A stretch of 64,000 nt of DNA from an uncultured Chlorobiaceae bacterium. GTDB lineage: Bacteria; Bacteroidota; Chlorobiia; Chlorobiales; Chlorobiaceae. A program made the position numbers and the translations under genes. The stretch covers positions 1 through 64,000 of the forward strand of contig CAJEXI010000015.1 in the NCBI GenBank assembly GCA_903994455.1. The letters are read 5' to 3'. A model generated the notes under the pieces. It did not search any database. It worked only from the letters and a program-made list of their open reading frames with translations, and had not been told where the DNA came from. Each line of letters begins with the position of its first letter. Position 1 is the stretch's first letter. This document shows, in pieces, positions 1 to 9,012 of the stretch.

Positions 1-1
1 T

Positions 2-487
2 GCGAGCATAGGAGTTGGTGCCCTTGGCGACATCACGTTTGATTTGGCGTTGGACGGCGGTTATAGCCTGACGGTAAACACTGCCGGGACGACAACCTTC
101 GGCGGAGCTGTAGGAGGCACGACAGCGCTGACAAGTCTGACGACCGATGCGGTCGGTACGACGGTGTTGAGCGGCGGCTCGGTGAAGACCACCGGCACAC
201 AGACGTACAGTGATGCGGTGACACTGGGAGCGACGACCACCCTTGCGAGCACAGGAGTTGGCACCCTTGGCGACATCACGTTTGATTCGACGTTTGACGG
301 CGGTTATAGCCTGACGGTAAACACTGCCGGGGCGTCAACCTTCGGCGGAGCAGTTGGCGGCACGACACAACTGACAAGTCTTACGACCGATGCAGCAGGT
401 ACGACGGTATTGAACGGAGGCTCAGTGACGACCATTGGCCCACAGACGTACAGTGATGCGGTGATACTGGGAGCTAACACCACCCTC
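2..487 (+). repeat. Tandem 243-bp (81-aa) repeats in the left-edge adhesin
   Basis: The sequence beginning GCGAGCATAGGAGTTGG at base 2 recurs as GCGAGCACAGGAGTTGG at base 245, in frame, with few differences over the whole 243-bp unit. The unit encodes the stretch with DGGYSLTVNTAG, FGGAVGGT and TQTYSDAV. More diverged, shortened units continue to about base 900. Further copies probably lie left of the window. Confidence 0.85.
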
Positions 488-2059
488 ACAGGCACAGGCA
501 TCACGTTCGTCTCTGAGTTAACGTCAGATGGAATGGCCCACAGTTTGACGGTGTATGATTCTGGCAATACAATTTTTGGTGGTGCCGTTGGTGGTTCAGC
601 AGCAGGAGAAGAACTGTCAAGCCTGGAGACCTTTGGAACCGACCCCTTGCTCTACGGCTCAGTAACAACGACCGGGGCACAAATCTATCATGATATCGTT
701 ACTCTTGGTTCGGATATCATACTGACGGGCGAAAGCATCACGTTCGATTCTACGGTTAAGTCTGACGGTAGCAACTACAGTTTGACGGTGCTTGATGCTG
801 GTTCAACAGTTATAAATGGAGCAGTTGGTGGCGACGGTACGGTTGCCAGCGAGAAACTCTCAAGCCTGAACATCTCCAGCGTCGGTGATACAGCGCTCAA
901 AGGGATACAGGCAACTGGACCGATCTCTGTCGTGACCAGTACCGGGAACCTGATTGTTGATGGTAATATTTCTACTTTAGACACTAGTGCCAATGCCATT
1001 CAACTGAATGCAGGAAAAGACATTGCAGCAGGGACGGCAACAGGTGGTAATATCATTATTAACGACGGAACGATCACTGTTGGCACAGGTGGTATTGCTA
1101 CGCTCTACACAGGCAGTGTCTTGAACAGTACGGGTTTAACTAACCTTATTGGTAGCGGATCCGGACGTTTTCGTTATAACAGCGATGAGGCAGTTACGAA
1201 TTATTTACCATCACAGGCTCCACTGACGACAGGCCTGAATGCTATCTATCGAGAGAGCCCTTCTGTTGCTGTTGCGTTAACGAACGAAACCATTGACAGC
1301 ATGACAGGTGTGCAAAATAACGATCCTGTAACAAATATTGTGAGCCTCATTGCACTTGGCTATGCTTATCCAACGGTCACCTTGACGGACAATACAAAGT
1401 CATTGCCGGATGTTTATGTTCTTGCCAATGTTGATGACAAATTGTTAAATCCCTCTCCTGCAAAAGTGGATGATCTTGTAACTGAAGAAGTTGTCTCTAC
1501 TCAAATGGATGATGTTCCAGCAACTGATGATGAAGCAGGATCAAATCTTCCAGCTTCTACTCTTATGGGTGAATTGTCAACCGGTGCTATCGCCGGCACT
1601 CCTGCTGCCAGTGGTATCATTTCAGGCATAGGCCCTCTGACGCATGTTGCGGTGGGAAGCCTGGTACCGTCGGGCACCAATACGTATAATGGCACCGATA
1701 CCATGATACCAGTAGTTCCAACTCTTAAACCTGAAGAAATTGTCGCAAAAGATGTCAATAATAACGAAGCGGATAAAAATGCCGATCTGGTAAAAAAATT
1801 ACTGATGACAGGAGGGGCTGCAATTATTCTTGGCGGCGGTTCTCTTTTGTTAAGCAAAAATTTCCGCATTTCTCAAAACAACATTCCAGGCAAACATGCC
1901 AAAGTTTCTGCGCACCTCGACCATGGTTACCAACACCTCAATTCTGATGTTTTGCCGAAAGACTTAGACCAGAAGAGAGAGGTCTCTGTTCGTATTCATC
2001 TCGATATGGGTATTCAAGAGGTTCAGGTGCGCGATGGTTTACTCGTTAATTCAGATTAA
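2..2059 (+). CDS. Large repeat adhesin (TpsA/filamentous-haemagglutinin-like), 3' part only
   Basis: The reading frame is open to the left window edge, so only the last ~685 residues are seen. They form Thr/Gly/Ser/Val-rich beta-repeat sequence typical of secreted beta-helix adhesins. The first two repeats are 243 bp (81 aa) long and nearly identical; later copies are shorter and degenerate. A module around bases 1000-1255 (AGTATGG, GSGSGRFRYNSDE, APLTTG, AIYRE) recurs in the TpsA protein at 12849-17180, so the two are paralogues. Near the C-terminus, after a Pro/Thr/Glu-rich stretch, there is a hydrophobic helix (about bases 1790-1855, LLMTGGAAIILGGGSLLLS) followed by a charged tail. This suggests membrane anchoring rather than plain release. 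The N-terminal secretion domain, if any, is outside the window. Family call is from composition and paralogy. Confidence 0.75.
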   Translation, partial: ASIGVGALGDITFDLALDGGYSLTVNTAGTTTFGGAVGGTTALTSLTTDAVGTTVLSGGSVKTTGTQTYSDAVTLGATTTLASTGVGTLGDITFDSTFDGGYSLTVNTAGASTFGGAVGGTTQLTSLTTDAAGTTVLNGGSVTTIGPQTYSDAVILGANTTLTGTGITFVSELTSDGMAHSLTVYDSGNTIFGGAVGGSAAGEELSSLETFGTDPLLYGSVTTTGAQIYHDIVTLGSDIILTGESITFDSTVKSDGSNYSLTVLDAGSTVINGAVGGDGTVASEKLSSLNISSVGDTALKGIQATGPISVVTSTGNLIVDGNISTLDTSANAIQLNAGKDIAAGTATGGNIIINDGTITVGTGGIATLYTGSVLNSTGLTNLIGSGSGRFRYNSDEAVTNYLPSQAPLTTGLNAIYRESPSVAVALTNETIDSMTGVQNNDPVTNIVSLIALGYAYPTVTLTDNTKSLPDVYVLANVDDKLLNPSPAKVDDLVTEEVVSTQMDDVPATDDEAGSNLPASTLMGELSTGAIAGTPAASGIISGIGPLTHVAVGSLVPSGTNTYNGTDTMIPVVPTLKPEEIVAKDVNNNEADKNADLVKKLLMTGGAAIILGGGSLLLSKNFRISQNNIPGKHAKVSAHLDHGYQHLNSDVLPKDLDQKREVSVRIHLDMGIQEVQVRDGLLVNSD

Positions 2060-2066
2060 TACGCTC

Positions 2067-2645
2067 ATGGCTAGCAATAATTATACACTACTTGATTTTT
2101 TTGGTCAAAAAAAAGATGAATCGAATCTTAAGCAACTGCATTCAAAAGAGGTGATTGGAGAGCTGAAGAAGCAGCTTAATGAAGAGTGTAAGACGCATGA
2201 GTGGAAAGTGGTTTGGAAAAGTGTTATTGACCATATTGATAAGCTTCTCAAGATTGACCTTCTGGAAATTATGATGCGCCCCTGGAAAAATTACGGTGGG
2301 CTTTCAAAATATAAGGATGCACAAAAATATCCTTCCGATCGGACGTATATAGTTCCCTTGCTGGAACATACAATCAGTTCATCGCACAAACCCGAAATAA
2401 TTATTGAGTTAGAGCCCCTGTTCAAAACAACAATCCCTCTCACTATCACTGTCGATCTCATGCTGAAGGGTTTCTCGCTTGAAATTCAGGCTGGAAGGAT
2501 TAAGAAAATTTACACTGGAGAATGTCAGGGCTCCGGATTGGTTCAATGCATGAATGTTACTCTTTTAAAAAAAGAGCTGGAGACTATTTCTCTGCCGGGT
2601 ATCATTGACCTTGGCGAAGGTATTCGAATTGGAATAAGCTCATGA
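2067..2645 (+). CDS. Conserved-looking hypothetical protein (192 aa)
   Basis: The gene begins 7 bp after the adhesin stop and is probably co-transcribed with it. I chose ATG 2067 (MASNNYTLLDFFGQ); an alternative upstream start at 2034 would overlap the adhesin end. The product has no signal peptide or membrane helix. The N-terminal 70 residues are charged and probably helical; the C-terminal half is rich in beta-type hydrophobic segments (PEIIIELEPLFKTTIPLTI, ending LGEGIRIGISS). I do not recognise a family. Its position suggests an accessory role for the adhesin, but this is inference. A run of eight A at about 2107-2114 lies inside the 5' coding region. Confidence 0.6.
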   Translation: MASNNYTLLDFFGQKKDESNLKQLHSKEVIGELKKQLNEECKTHEWKVVWKSVIDHIDKLLKIDLLEIMMRPWKNYGGLSKYKDAQKYPSDRTYIVPLLEHTISSSHKPEIIIELEPLFKTTIPLTITVDLMLKGFSLEIQAGRIKKIYTGECQGSGLVQCMNVTLLKKELETISLPGIIDLGEGIRIGISS

Positions 2646-2721
2646 ACTTGTTCGTGGGCAACCCGGATGTCCGGCCTCCGTGGTATCATCGAAATTTTTC
2701 CGGCAAGAAATGGCTTGTTCA

Positions 2722-3546
2722 TTATTCCTGTTCCATGGAGCTTACCTTCACTGAAACACTGAGTTTTTCTTTGGCATTGCCTTTGTACGTACCCCGTACA
2801 GGCGGGATGTCGTCATAGTCCCTGCCAGAACCGATTTTGATGTAACGTTCGTCAACAAAAAGGGTTTTGTGGGTCGGGTCCATCCCGATCCACCCTTGTT
2901 CTTTGCCACAATAGACTTCGCACCAGGCATGGCTGGCTTCATCGCGTCCATCCGGTGTGCTTCCTCCAAAGAGATAACCACTGATGTAGCGGGCAGGGAC
3001 ACCGAGGTTTCGGCAGGCCGCAAGCATGATGTGGGCAAAATCCTGGCACACGCCACGTCCGAGTGCCATCACGACGGCACTGGTGCTGTGAACATCGGTC
3101 ACACCCGGCTCGTAGATAAAGGTGTCGTTGATGTGGCGGCAAATTGATTCTGCAAGCTGAAAGCCGTCAGTATTGGTTGCAAAGCGTGATGTAAAGTCCC
3201 GAATTGCCTGATCGAAATGGACGTAGCGACTTTGGCAGGAAAAGTCCATCAGATAGATATCCTCATCCTCACCGGCAGCAGAGATACCCATGCCGGTTTC
3301 CACGACGGAGGTAGCAACGATGTTCACCCGCTTGTGGCTCTGGAGCAGGTTGAAATGGTTAACCTGGTTTCCGTAGAAATCAGTGTACTGAAAAAGTGTC
3401 GCCGGGGGATCAACCTCAAGCTTGAAGCTTGCGCAACGTTGCGGAGCGGCAGGGTTGTTGTCGGGGTGGAGTCTTACTTCAGTCGCTGTTTCATAGATTG
3501 GGTTGTCATATTCAAACAGGGTTGCGTGCTCAACTTTCAGAATCAT
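2722..3546 (-). CDS. Transglutaminase-like cysteine protease family protein
   Basis: 274 aa. The N-terminal ~80 residues match the bacterial transglutaminase-like N domain (LKVEHATLFEYDNPIYETATEVRLHP). The core carries a full papain-like triad: Cys in GRGVCQDFAHIM, His in EASHAWCEVY and Asp in GMDPTHKTL. These proteins act as proteases or amidases rather than cross-linkers. It is the last gene of a three-gene minus-strand operon, 21 bp after the alpha-E gene. With the ATP-grasp partner, the family has been proposed to remove or process a peptide tag made by the ligase. No signal peptide is seen, so the protein should be cytoplasmic. Confidence 0.9.
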   Translation of the reverse strand: MILKVEHATLFEYDNPIYETATEVRLHPDNNPAAPQRCASFKLEVDPPATLFQYTDFYGNQVNHFNLLQSHKRVNIVATSVVETGMGISAAGEDEDIYLMDFSCQSRYVHFDQAIRDFTSRFATNTDGFQLAESICRHINDTFIYEPGVTDVHSTSAVVMALGRGVCQDFAHIMLAACRNLGVPARYISGYLFGGSTPDGRDEASHAWCEVYCGKEQGWIGMDPTHKTLFVDERYIKIGSGRDYDDIPPVRGTYKGNAKEKLSVSVKVSSMEQE

Positions 3547-3567
3547 GCTCTTTAGGTTTACGTCCGG

Positions 3568-4647
3568 TTATTGCTGTTGTTGCTGCTGATGCTGTTGTGC
3601 CTGACTCCAGTAGGCCCGTCCTCCGGCCACTCCGGTAAAGGGTAGAGCCTCTTCAATATCCACTGGTTCGATTTCCGGAGTGTGATAGGCAAAATAGGTT
3701 AAATGCACCTGCTCACCAACTTTCACCAGTCGTTGTTCCAAATCTTCAAGGTAGTGATGCAACCCTTTGGCATAGATATCTTCAATGGCAGTGTAGCTCA
3801 GCTCGGCCTCCAGTTTTCCGATAAGCCGGTCAGCGTTGTTGACATAGCGATGGCGAGAGCTGCCAGAGATGCGCCACAGGGCATCTTCCGCCGCACAGAC
3901 GGAGAAGTTGATGCTGCGCGGGAATGTCCGGTCGAGAATCAGAAAGCGCAGAATGTTGTCGGGATCAATTTTTGAGAGATAAACCTTGCGAAACGCCTCA
4001 AGTGCACTGCAGCTTTTAAGCACAGCCATCCATTGGATAATATCTTCGGATCCTTCAACAATTTCAGCCTGGTTTTGTGCTTCGGAGAGCAGCATGTGGT
4101 ATTTTACATCGATCAGACGAGCAATATTGTCGGTACGCTCAAGATATTTGGCAATCTGAATGAAGTCCCACCCTTCATTATGAGAGAAGGTGTTGTCGGT
4201 AATGCCCTGAAAAAGGTGAGAAGCATTTTTGATCTCCTTGTAGAAGCCGTAGGGGTCGGTATGCACAAACTGAGGCGTTACGCTTTGCAGGTAGTGGTAG
4301 AGGTTGTTGACCTGTTCCCACATTTCACTTGAGATGCTCTCGATAATGCTGCGTGCATTTTCCCTTGCAAGGCTGACACAGGAGGTGATGGAGTTCGGAT
4401 TGCTTTTATTGAACACCAGATAATCGGTGACGGTATGCGCCGAATACTCCTCATAGAGACTGTTGAATCGTTCCCTGTCGCTGGTGACAAGAATCAGTGC
4501 GATCCAGTAGCTCGGGTTCTCAACATGGGTGATTTTATTGAGGTCAAGCAGCAGGTTAAAATTGACATCGAGAAACCTTGCAGTATTCTCTGCCCGCTCA
4601 AAATAGCGACTCATCCAAAAAAGTGATTCGGCAACACGGCTTAGCAT
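3568..4647 (-). CDS. Alpha-E domain protein (DUF403)
   Basis: 359 aa, predicted all-helical. The N-terminus MLSRVAESLFWMSRYFERAENTA is the hallmark of the alpha-E family, and repeated charged helical segments such as YLERTDNIARLIDVKYHMLL follow. These proteins are almost always encoded beside a circularly permuted ATP-grasp and a transglutaminase-like gene, as here (21 bp between genes on both sides). Their biochemical role is not established. The C-terminus is odd: it ends in an almost pure glutamine tract (AQQHQQQQQQ), coded by an imperfect trinucleotide run at about 3570-3600. Confidence 0.9.
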   Translation of the reverse strand: MLSRVAESLFWMSRYFERAENTARFLDVNFNLLLDLNKITHVENPSYWIALILVTSDRERFNSLYEEYSAHTVTDYLVFNKSNPNSITSCVSLARENARSIIESISSEMWEQVNNLYHYLQSVTPQFVHTDPYGFYKEIKNASHLFQGITDNTFSHNEGWDFIQIAKYLERTDNIARLIDVKYHMLLSEAQNQAEIVEGSEDIIQWMAVLKSCSALEAFRKVYLSKIDPDNILRFLILDRTFPRSINFSVCAAEDALWRISGSSRHRYVNNADRLIGKLEAELSYTAIEDIYAKGLHHYLEDLEQRLVKVGEQVHLTYFAYHTPEIEPVDIEEALPFTGVAGGRAYWSQAQQHQQQQQQ

Positions 4648-4667
4648 GATAGTTACAATATTAGTGT

Positions 4668-6116
4668 TTATTCATCGACGACCCACGTATCCTTGCTGCC
4701 TCCACCCTGTGAGGAGTTGACCACCAGCGAACCTCGCTTGAGAGCGACTCTTGTCAGGCCGCCGGGCACTATAGTAACAGTTTTGCCATACAAGACATAA
4801 GGACGCAGGTCGATATGGCATCCCCACAGTTCGGTGTCATTGAAAAAGCTTGGGTGGCGCGACAGCGAAATTGTTGGCTGGGCAATGTAGTTGCGCGGAT
4901 TGGCCACAATCATCTCGGCAAACTTCTCCTGCTCTTCAATGGTTGACTCCGGCCCGATCAACATGCCGTAGCCTCCGGATTCATTTGCGGCTTTCACCAC
5001 CAGAGAATCGAGGTTTGCAAGAATGTATTTCAGGTCATCGTGATTGCTTGCAAGCCAGGTTGGAACATTTTCCAGAATCGGATCCTCTCCGAGATAGTAT
5101 TTGATAATCTTTGGGACAAAGCTGTAGATCACCTTGTCGTCAGCCACGCCGCAGCCAATGGCATTGGCAAGGGTTACATTTCCTTTCCGGTAGGCATTGA
5201 CGAGGCCTGCGACACCAAGTTTTGAATCAGGACGAAAAACGAGCGGATCAAGATAGGCATCATCAACCCTGCGGTAGATCACATCAACCAGCTCAAGACC
5301 TCTGGTCGTTCTTGTGTAGACCTTGTTGTTGTTGACTACAAGATCTTTGCCTTCGGTCAGCTCAACGCCCATCTGGCGGGCAAGAAAGCTGTGCTCGAAG
5401 TAGGCAGAGTTGTAGATGCCAGGGGTAAGGACCACAACATTTGGTTCACGACGCGAAACAGGGCCGATCTCCTGCAGGGTGCGAAGAAGCTCCTGAGGAT
5501 AATTCTCGATGGGCCGAATTTTGTATTTGTCGAACAGTACCGGAAATGCGCGTTTCATTGCCTGCCGGTTTTGCAGCATGTAGGAGACTCCGCTTGGAGT
5601 GCGCAGGTTGTCCTCAAGCACAAGGTAGTGGCCTTGCCTGTCACGAATGATATCGCTTCCTGTGACGTGAATGTAGATGCCAAGCGGGGGATTTATTCCT
5701 ACAAATTCGCGTCTGAAGTGCTGGCTTCCAAGAATCAGTTCAGCAGGAATTATTTTATCCTTGAGGATTTTCTGACCATGATAGATATCATTCAAAAACT
5801 CATTGAGTGCCGTAATTCGCTGGATAAGCCCTTTTTCGATGGTCAGCCATTCGTGCGCTGGCACCACTCTTGGAATAAGATCAAACGGGAAAAGTCGCTC
5901 AACACCCTCGTCCTCGCCATAGACGGTAAAGGTGATTCCCTGGTTCCGGAAAAAAATGTTGACAATCTCCCTGCGAGCCTTGATATCGTCAATCGAAAAC
6001 TGGGCAAAACGCTGAAGCATCTTGTCGTAATGAGGCCGGGGGGCACCCTCGGTTGCGATCACCTCATCAAAAAAATGACGGGTTTCAGGCTCGTACCGCT
6101 CAAAGAAGCGACTCAT
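4668..6116 (-). CDS. Circularly permuted ATP-grasp type 2 protein
   Basis: 482 aa. Family features include the N-terminal [63 protein letters not shown] and the C-terminal [16 protein letters not shown] and [28 protein letters not shown]. The glycine-rich and acidic positions of the ATP-grasp fold are present, so it is probably an active ATP-dependent carboxylate-amine ligase. It is the first gene of the ATP-grasp/alpha-E/transglutaminase operon. The family is thought to add amino acids or build a peptide on an unknown substrate. The product is predicted to be cytoplasmic. Confidence 0.9.
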   Translation of the reverse strand: MSRFFERYEPETRHFFDEVIATEGAPRPHYDKMLQRFAQFSIDDIKARREIVNIFFRNQGITFTVYGEDEGVERLFPFDLIPRVVPAHEWLTIEKGLIQRITALNEFLNDIYHGQKILKDKIIPAELILGSQHFRREFVGINPPLGIYIHVTGSDIIRDRQGHYLVLEDNLRTPSGVSYMLQNRQAMKRAFPVLFDKYKIRPIENYPQELLRTLQEIGPVSRREPNVVVLTPGIYNSAYFEHSFLARQMGVELTEGKDLVVNNNKVYTRTTRGLELVDVIYRRVDDAYLDPLVFRPDSKLGVAGLVNAYRKGNVTLANAIGCGVADDKVIYSFVPKIIKYYLGEDPILENVPTWLASNHDDLKYILANLDSLVVKAANESGGYGMLIGPESTIEEQEKFAEMIVANPRNYIAQPTISLSRHPSFFNDTELWGCHIDLRPYVLYGKTVTIVPGGLTRVALKRGSLVVNSSQGGGSKDTWVVDE

Positions 6117-6510
6117 TGGAGTATGAATTCTTGAGGTTGATGGGGAATCATTATCTATTCTTGCTTTATATCTTAAATAATTTCGGATATATCTTCAATA
6201 TACCTGAATTTATTAAAAAATAGCAAGTTTTTTTACCTTTTTGTTGGTTTTAGATCTCAAAGGCACATGTTTTATTGCTTTTGCCCGGTAGAGTGATACG
6301 TACGGTGATGAAAAAAAACCTGTTAGTCGCGATCTGGATCAACCACAGAAACGGCAGGTAGCGGTAAGCCTTGTGTCGAAAGATGCGCTCAGAGCACGTG
6401 CTCGTGACGAACTTGGCTGTCGATGTTGGCAGTTTTTTTGGAGCTGTTCCATGAGTCGTTGACCAACGCAAATGTGGCTGCGCTATCCAGTGAATGACGA
6501 ACACCTTCAT
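6117..6510. other. Gene-free stretch upstream of the ATP-grasp operon
   Basis: 394 bases with no convincing coding frame. The part next to 6116 is AT-rich and probably holds the promoter of the minus-strand ATP-grasp operon. The part next to 6510 ends with the csmB terminator. Short open frames here lack ribosome sites and family similarity. Confidence 0.5.
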
Positions 6511-6541
6511 AAAAGCACCCTGCGCCGGGCGGGGTGCTTTT
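6511..6541 (-). terminator. Rho-independent terminator of csmB
   Basis: A perfect 10-bp stem, AAAAGCACCC (6511-6520) pairing with GGGTGCTTTT (6532-6541), with an 11-nt GC-rich loop. It lies 20 bp beyond the csmB stop. Read on the minus strand the 3' arm ends in TTTT, as a terminator should. Confidence 0.85.
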
Positions 6542-6560
6542 ATCAACGAAATCGGTCCTT

Positions 6561-6788
6561 TTACTTTTTCGGGGTGATGGCTGACGAGACGGCAGTTGTA
6601 ACGCCCTGGATGAGCTGGATGGCCGTATTTGCCAGGTTGCTGACAATTGTTGTACAGAGGTTGAAGCAGGACTGGAAAATCGAAGAGGCTGAATTGAAGC
6701 CGTTACCCAAGGTATCAGCCAGATTCTGGATTGGATTGGCGACCGCAATCAAGAGGTCAGTGAATACGCCGTTGTTTTCGTTTGCCAT
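6561..6788 (-). CDS. csmB: Chlorosome envelope protein, CsmB/CsmF-like
   Basis: 75 aa starting at ATG 6788 (MANENNGVFTDLLIAVANP); longer upstream starts are possible but give an unlikely charged leader. The protein is small, amphipathic and rich in Ala, Thr, Val and Asn, and ends in AVSSAITPKK. Length, composition and C-terminus fit the small chlorosome envelope proteins of the CsmB/CsmF family, which coat the bacteriochlorophyll c/d/e-filled chlorosome. It has its own terminator and is transcribed away from bciA, a pigment gene, which supports the call. CsmB rather than CsmF is a judgement from memory of the family. Confidence 0.6.
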   Translation of the reverse strand: MANENNGVFTDLLIAVANPIQNLADTLGNGFNSASSIFQSCFNLCTTIVSNLANTAIQLIQGVTTAVSSAITPKK

Positions 6789-7118
6789 AGTCGGATGCGT
6801 GTTTAGGTGATAAAGGAAGTTGTGCTTGCAAAATTCTGTCGGGATTTCTTCTGTGGAGATGCCTGTTGAAAAGTTGTTCATCTTCCAATCACGCTTTTCA
6901 TCATGCAGTCCCAGAGACAAATATAACACAATTAGATTGAAACAATCCAGCGACATAATTTCTGTTTTTGTTGAAGAGATCCGAAAGGGAAGCAACCGGC
7001 ACGACGAAGGTTCTGTATAAACTGCTTCCTTCGTTGGTTCTTTCAGAAAAGTCCTGTATTTTCAGCAGCTCTATCTTGTTGAACTGTTGATCGTTCAGTG
7101 GAAAGGGGATGAAGACCG
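6789..7118. promoter_or_regulatory. Shared upstream region of csmB and bciA
   Basis: 330 bases between two divergent photosynthesis genes, containing no gene. It must carry the promoters and leaders of both. I could not identify specific operator sequences. GAAAGGGG at about 7101-7108 is a possible ribosome site for bciA. Confidence 0.45.
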
Positions 7119-8141
7119 TTGGTATTGAAAACTGTAACTATCTCTTCAGTGAAGAAACGAGTTTTTGTTGTCGGGGCTACCGGCTATATCGGCAAATTTG
7201 TTGTCGGGGAGTTGGTTGCCAGAGGATATGATGTGACCAGTTTTGTTCGTGAACGTTCGGGTATTGGCTCGACAACGACGGCTGATGAGGTTCGTGCCCG
7301 GTTGAAGGGTTCCGGGGTGCGTTTCGGCGATGTGAGCAGCATGGATTCGCTGATGAAAAGTGGTATCAGGGGCGAGCATTTTGATGTCGTGGTCTCCTGC
7401 CTTACCTCCCGCAATGGGGGAGTGAAGGATTCATGGAAGATCGACTATCAGGCCACGCGTAATGTGCTCAATGCAGGCAAGGCAGCCGGGGCGACGCACT
7501 TTGTACTGCTCTCCGCGATTTGTGTCCAAAAGCCGCTGCTGGAGTTCCAGAGAGCGAAGCTGAAATTTGAGGATGAGCTGAAGGCATCGGGGTTGACCTG
7601 GTCCATTGTGCGCCCGACGGCATTTTTCAAGTCTATTGCCGGTCAGGTTGAGTCTGTGAAAAACGGGAAGCCTTATGTTATGTTTGGTGACGGCAAGCTA
7701 ACCGCCTGCAAGCCGATTAGTGAGTCGGATCTGGCACGTTATATTGTCAACTGCCTTGAAGATGCTGCCATGCAGAACAAAATTTTGCCTGTAGGTGGGC
7801 CAGGCAAGCCAATTACTCCTGTCGAACAGGGTGAAATGCTGTTTGAGCTTCTCGGCCGTCCGCCGAAGTTCAAAAAAATGCCGATACAGATGTTTGATGT
7901 GATCATTCCAGTGGTGAGTCTGTTCGCAAAGATTTTTCCGAAACTGGAAGACAAGGCTGAGTTTGCCCGTATTGGCAAGTACTACTGCTCGGAGTCCATG
8001 CTGGTGCTCAATCCGCAAACGGGGAGATATGATGCCGATATGACACCATCCTACGGCACCGATACCTTGCGGGATTTCTACAAGCGTGTCCTCAAAGAGG
8101 GGTTGGCAGGCCAGGAACTCGGAGAACACTCCATGTTCTGA
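7119..8141 (+). CDS. bciA: NADPH-dependent divinyl (proto)chlorophyllide 8-vinyl reductase (BciA type)
   Basis: 340 aa, atypical short-chain dehydrogenase. The N-terminal Rossmann motif [25 protein letters not shown] is followed by the family features [44 protein letters not shown] and GPGKPITP. This pattern matches BciA, which reduces the C8 vinyl group of divinyl chlorophyllide during (bacterio)chlorophyll synthesis. Start is TTG 7119 by frame; TTG 7125 and GTG 7149 are alternatives, and no in-frame ATG precedes the Rossmann motif. The neighbouring divergent csmB supports a pigment role. A generic NmrA-like SDR is less likely because of the close family motifs. Confidence 0.8.
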   Translation: MVLKTVTISSVKKRVFVVGATGYIGKFVVGELVARGYDVTSFVRERSGIGSTTTADEVRARLKGSGVRFGDVSSMDSLMKSGIRGEHFDVVVSCLTSRNGGVKDSWKIDYQATRNVLNAGKAAGATHFVLLSAICVQKPLLEFQRAKLKFEDELKASGLTWSIVRPTAFFKSIAGQVESVKNGKPYVMFGDGKLTACKPISESDLARYIVNCLEDAAMQNKILPVGGPGKPITPVEQGEMLFELLGRPPKFKKMPIQMFDVIIPVVSLFAKIFPKLEDKAEFARIGKYYCSESMLVLNPQTGRYDADMTPSYGTDTLRDFYKRVLKEGLAGQELGEHSMF

Positions 8142-8158
8142 GGCACGGGAGTGGTCGC

Positions 8159-8692
8159 CTAAGCGCCAGCCTTATTATGTATGTCCTGAGTCAGAGTATC
8201 AATATGTTCGCTGAGTTCCTTGATGAGTTTGGTCATTTGTGTGTTCTGTTGAAGCAACTCCAGGAGTTGATCTGCCTGCTGTGATGCTAATTTTTGCCGA
8301 TCTTCGCTTGCTATGGCGAGGGCTTCCCGATGTTGTGCGTCGGCATCGGCATGCGCCTTGTCACGGTCGGCTTGTCGTGTCTGTGCCAGCAAAATAAGCG
8401 GGGCAGCATAGGCGGCTTGGAGACTGAAGGCGAGATTGAGCAAGATAAAGGGGTAGATATCGAACTTGGTATACCCAAGAGCATTCAGCAAAATCCATAC
8501 AGCCACGACGACGGTTTGCCCAATGAGAAAAACCGGGGTTCCAAAAAAGCGGGCGAAAGCCTCTGCTTTTAAAGAGAACCAATCGTCTCCGAAAACAGAG
8601 ACAAGGTGAAGATGTGGAAGATGGAAGCGGTAATAATTATTCGGGATTTCACCTGATACGGCGGGTTTCGATTTTTTTGAGGCAGATTCCAT
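8159..8692 (-). CDS. DUF1003 membrane protein
   Basis: About 177 aa from ATG 8692 (MESASKKSKPAVSG); an in-frame ATG at 8743 would add 17 residues. The DUF1003 core has two membrane helices (FFGTPVFLIGQTVVVAVWI and the stretch after it) joined by a short loop with YPFILLNLAFSLQAAYAAPLILL. A long charged C-terminal coiled coil follows (AQTRQADRDKAHADADAQHREA..., then DQLLELLQQNTQMTKLIKELSEHIDTLT). The function of the family is unknown. The gene converges on bciA with only 17 bp between them. Confidence 0.85.
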   Translation of the reverse strand: MESASKKSKPAVSGEIPNNYYRFHLPHLHLVSVFGDDWFSLKAEAFARFFGTPVFLIGQTVVVAVWILLNALGYTKFDIYPFILLNLAFSLQAAYAAPLILLAQTRQADRDKAHADADAQHREALAIASEDRQKLASQQADQLLELLQQNTQMTKLIKELSEHIDTLTQDIHNKAGA

Positions 8693-8965
8693 ATCCTTGA
8701 TCGCGTTAATTTTTTTTGAAAATGACAAAAAGGCCACGCCCATCCAACGGAACAGGCTAGCATTCTACGATAGAAAATATAGTAAAATAAAGTAATAGAT
8801 TACAATAGGGGAGATAATTGACTTGTTACTGAACACTTGACATGGTTGTAAACGATAAGATGAGTCATGCTTTGAATTGTTATGGCAGTATTTCTCTTTA
8901 AATCGTTATATTTGTTCCCCGAAAGATAGCATTATCGTACAAGCTGTTCAGAAGGGGCTTGTTCA

Positions 8966-8987
8966 CGACCGAGGAGTTAAGTGGTCG
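8966..8987 (+). promoter_or_regulatory. Small hairpin in the cobT leader
   Basis: CGACC (8966-8970) can pair with GGTCG (8983-8987) across a loop containing GAGGAGTTAAG, 25 bp before the cobT start. The loop holds a good ribosome-site-like GAGGAG but too far from the start to serve cobT. No cobalamin riboswitch core was seen in the 269-base leader. Confidence 0.25.
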
Positions 8988-9012
8988 GTTATTTATTAAT
9001 AATAGATAAGTT

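Noticed and set aside
5391-6134. A 247-codon plus-strand frame opposite the ATP-grasp gene
   Set aside because: Mirror of a conserved coding gene, no recognisable motif.
6250-6546. A 98-codon minus-strand frame downstream of csmB
   Set aside because: It spans the csmB terminator and shows no protein-like features.
8744-9012. Possible cobalamin riboswitch before cobT
   Set aside because: The conserved core sequences of the B12 riboswitch are not visible in this leader.
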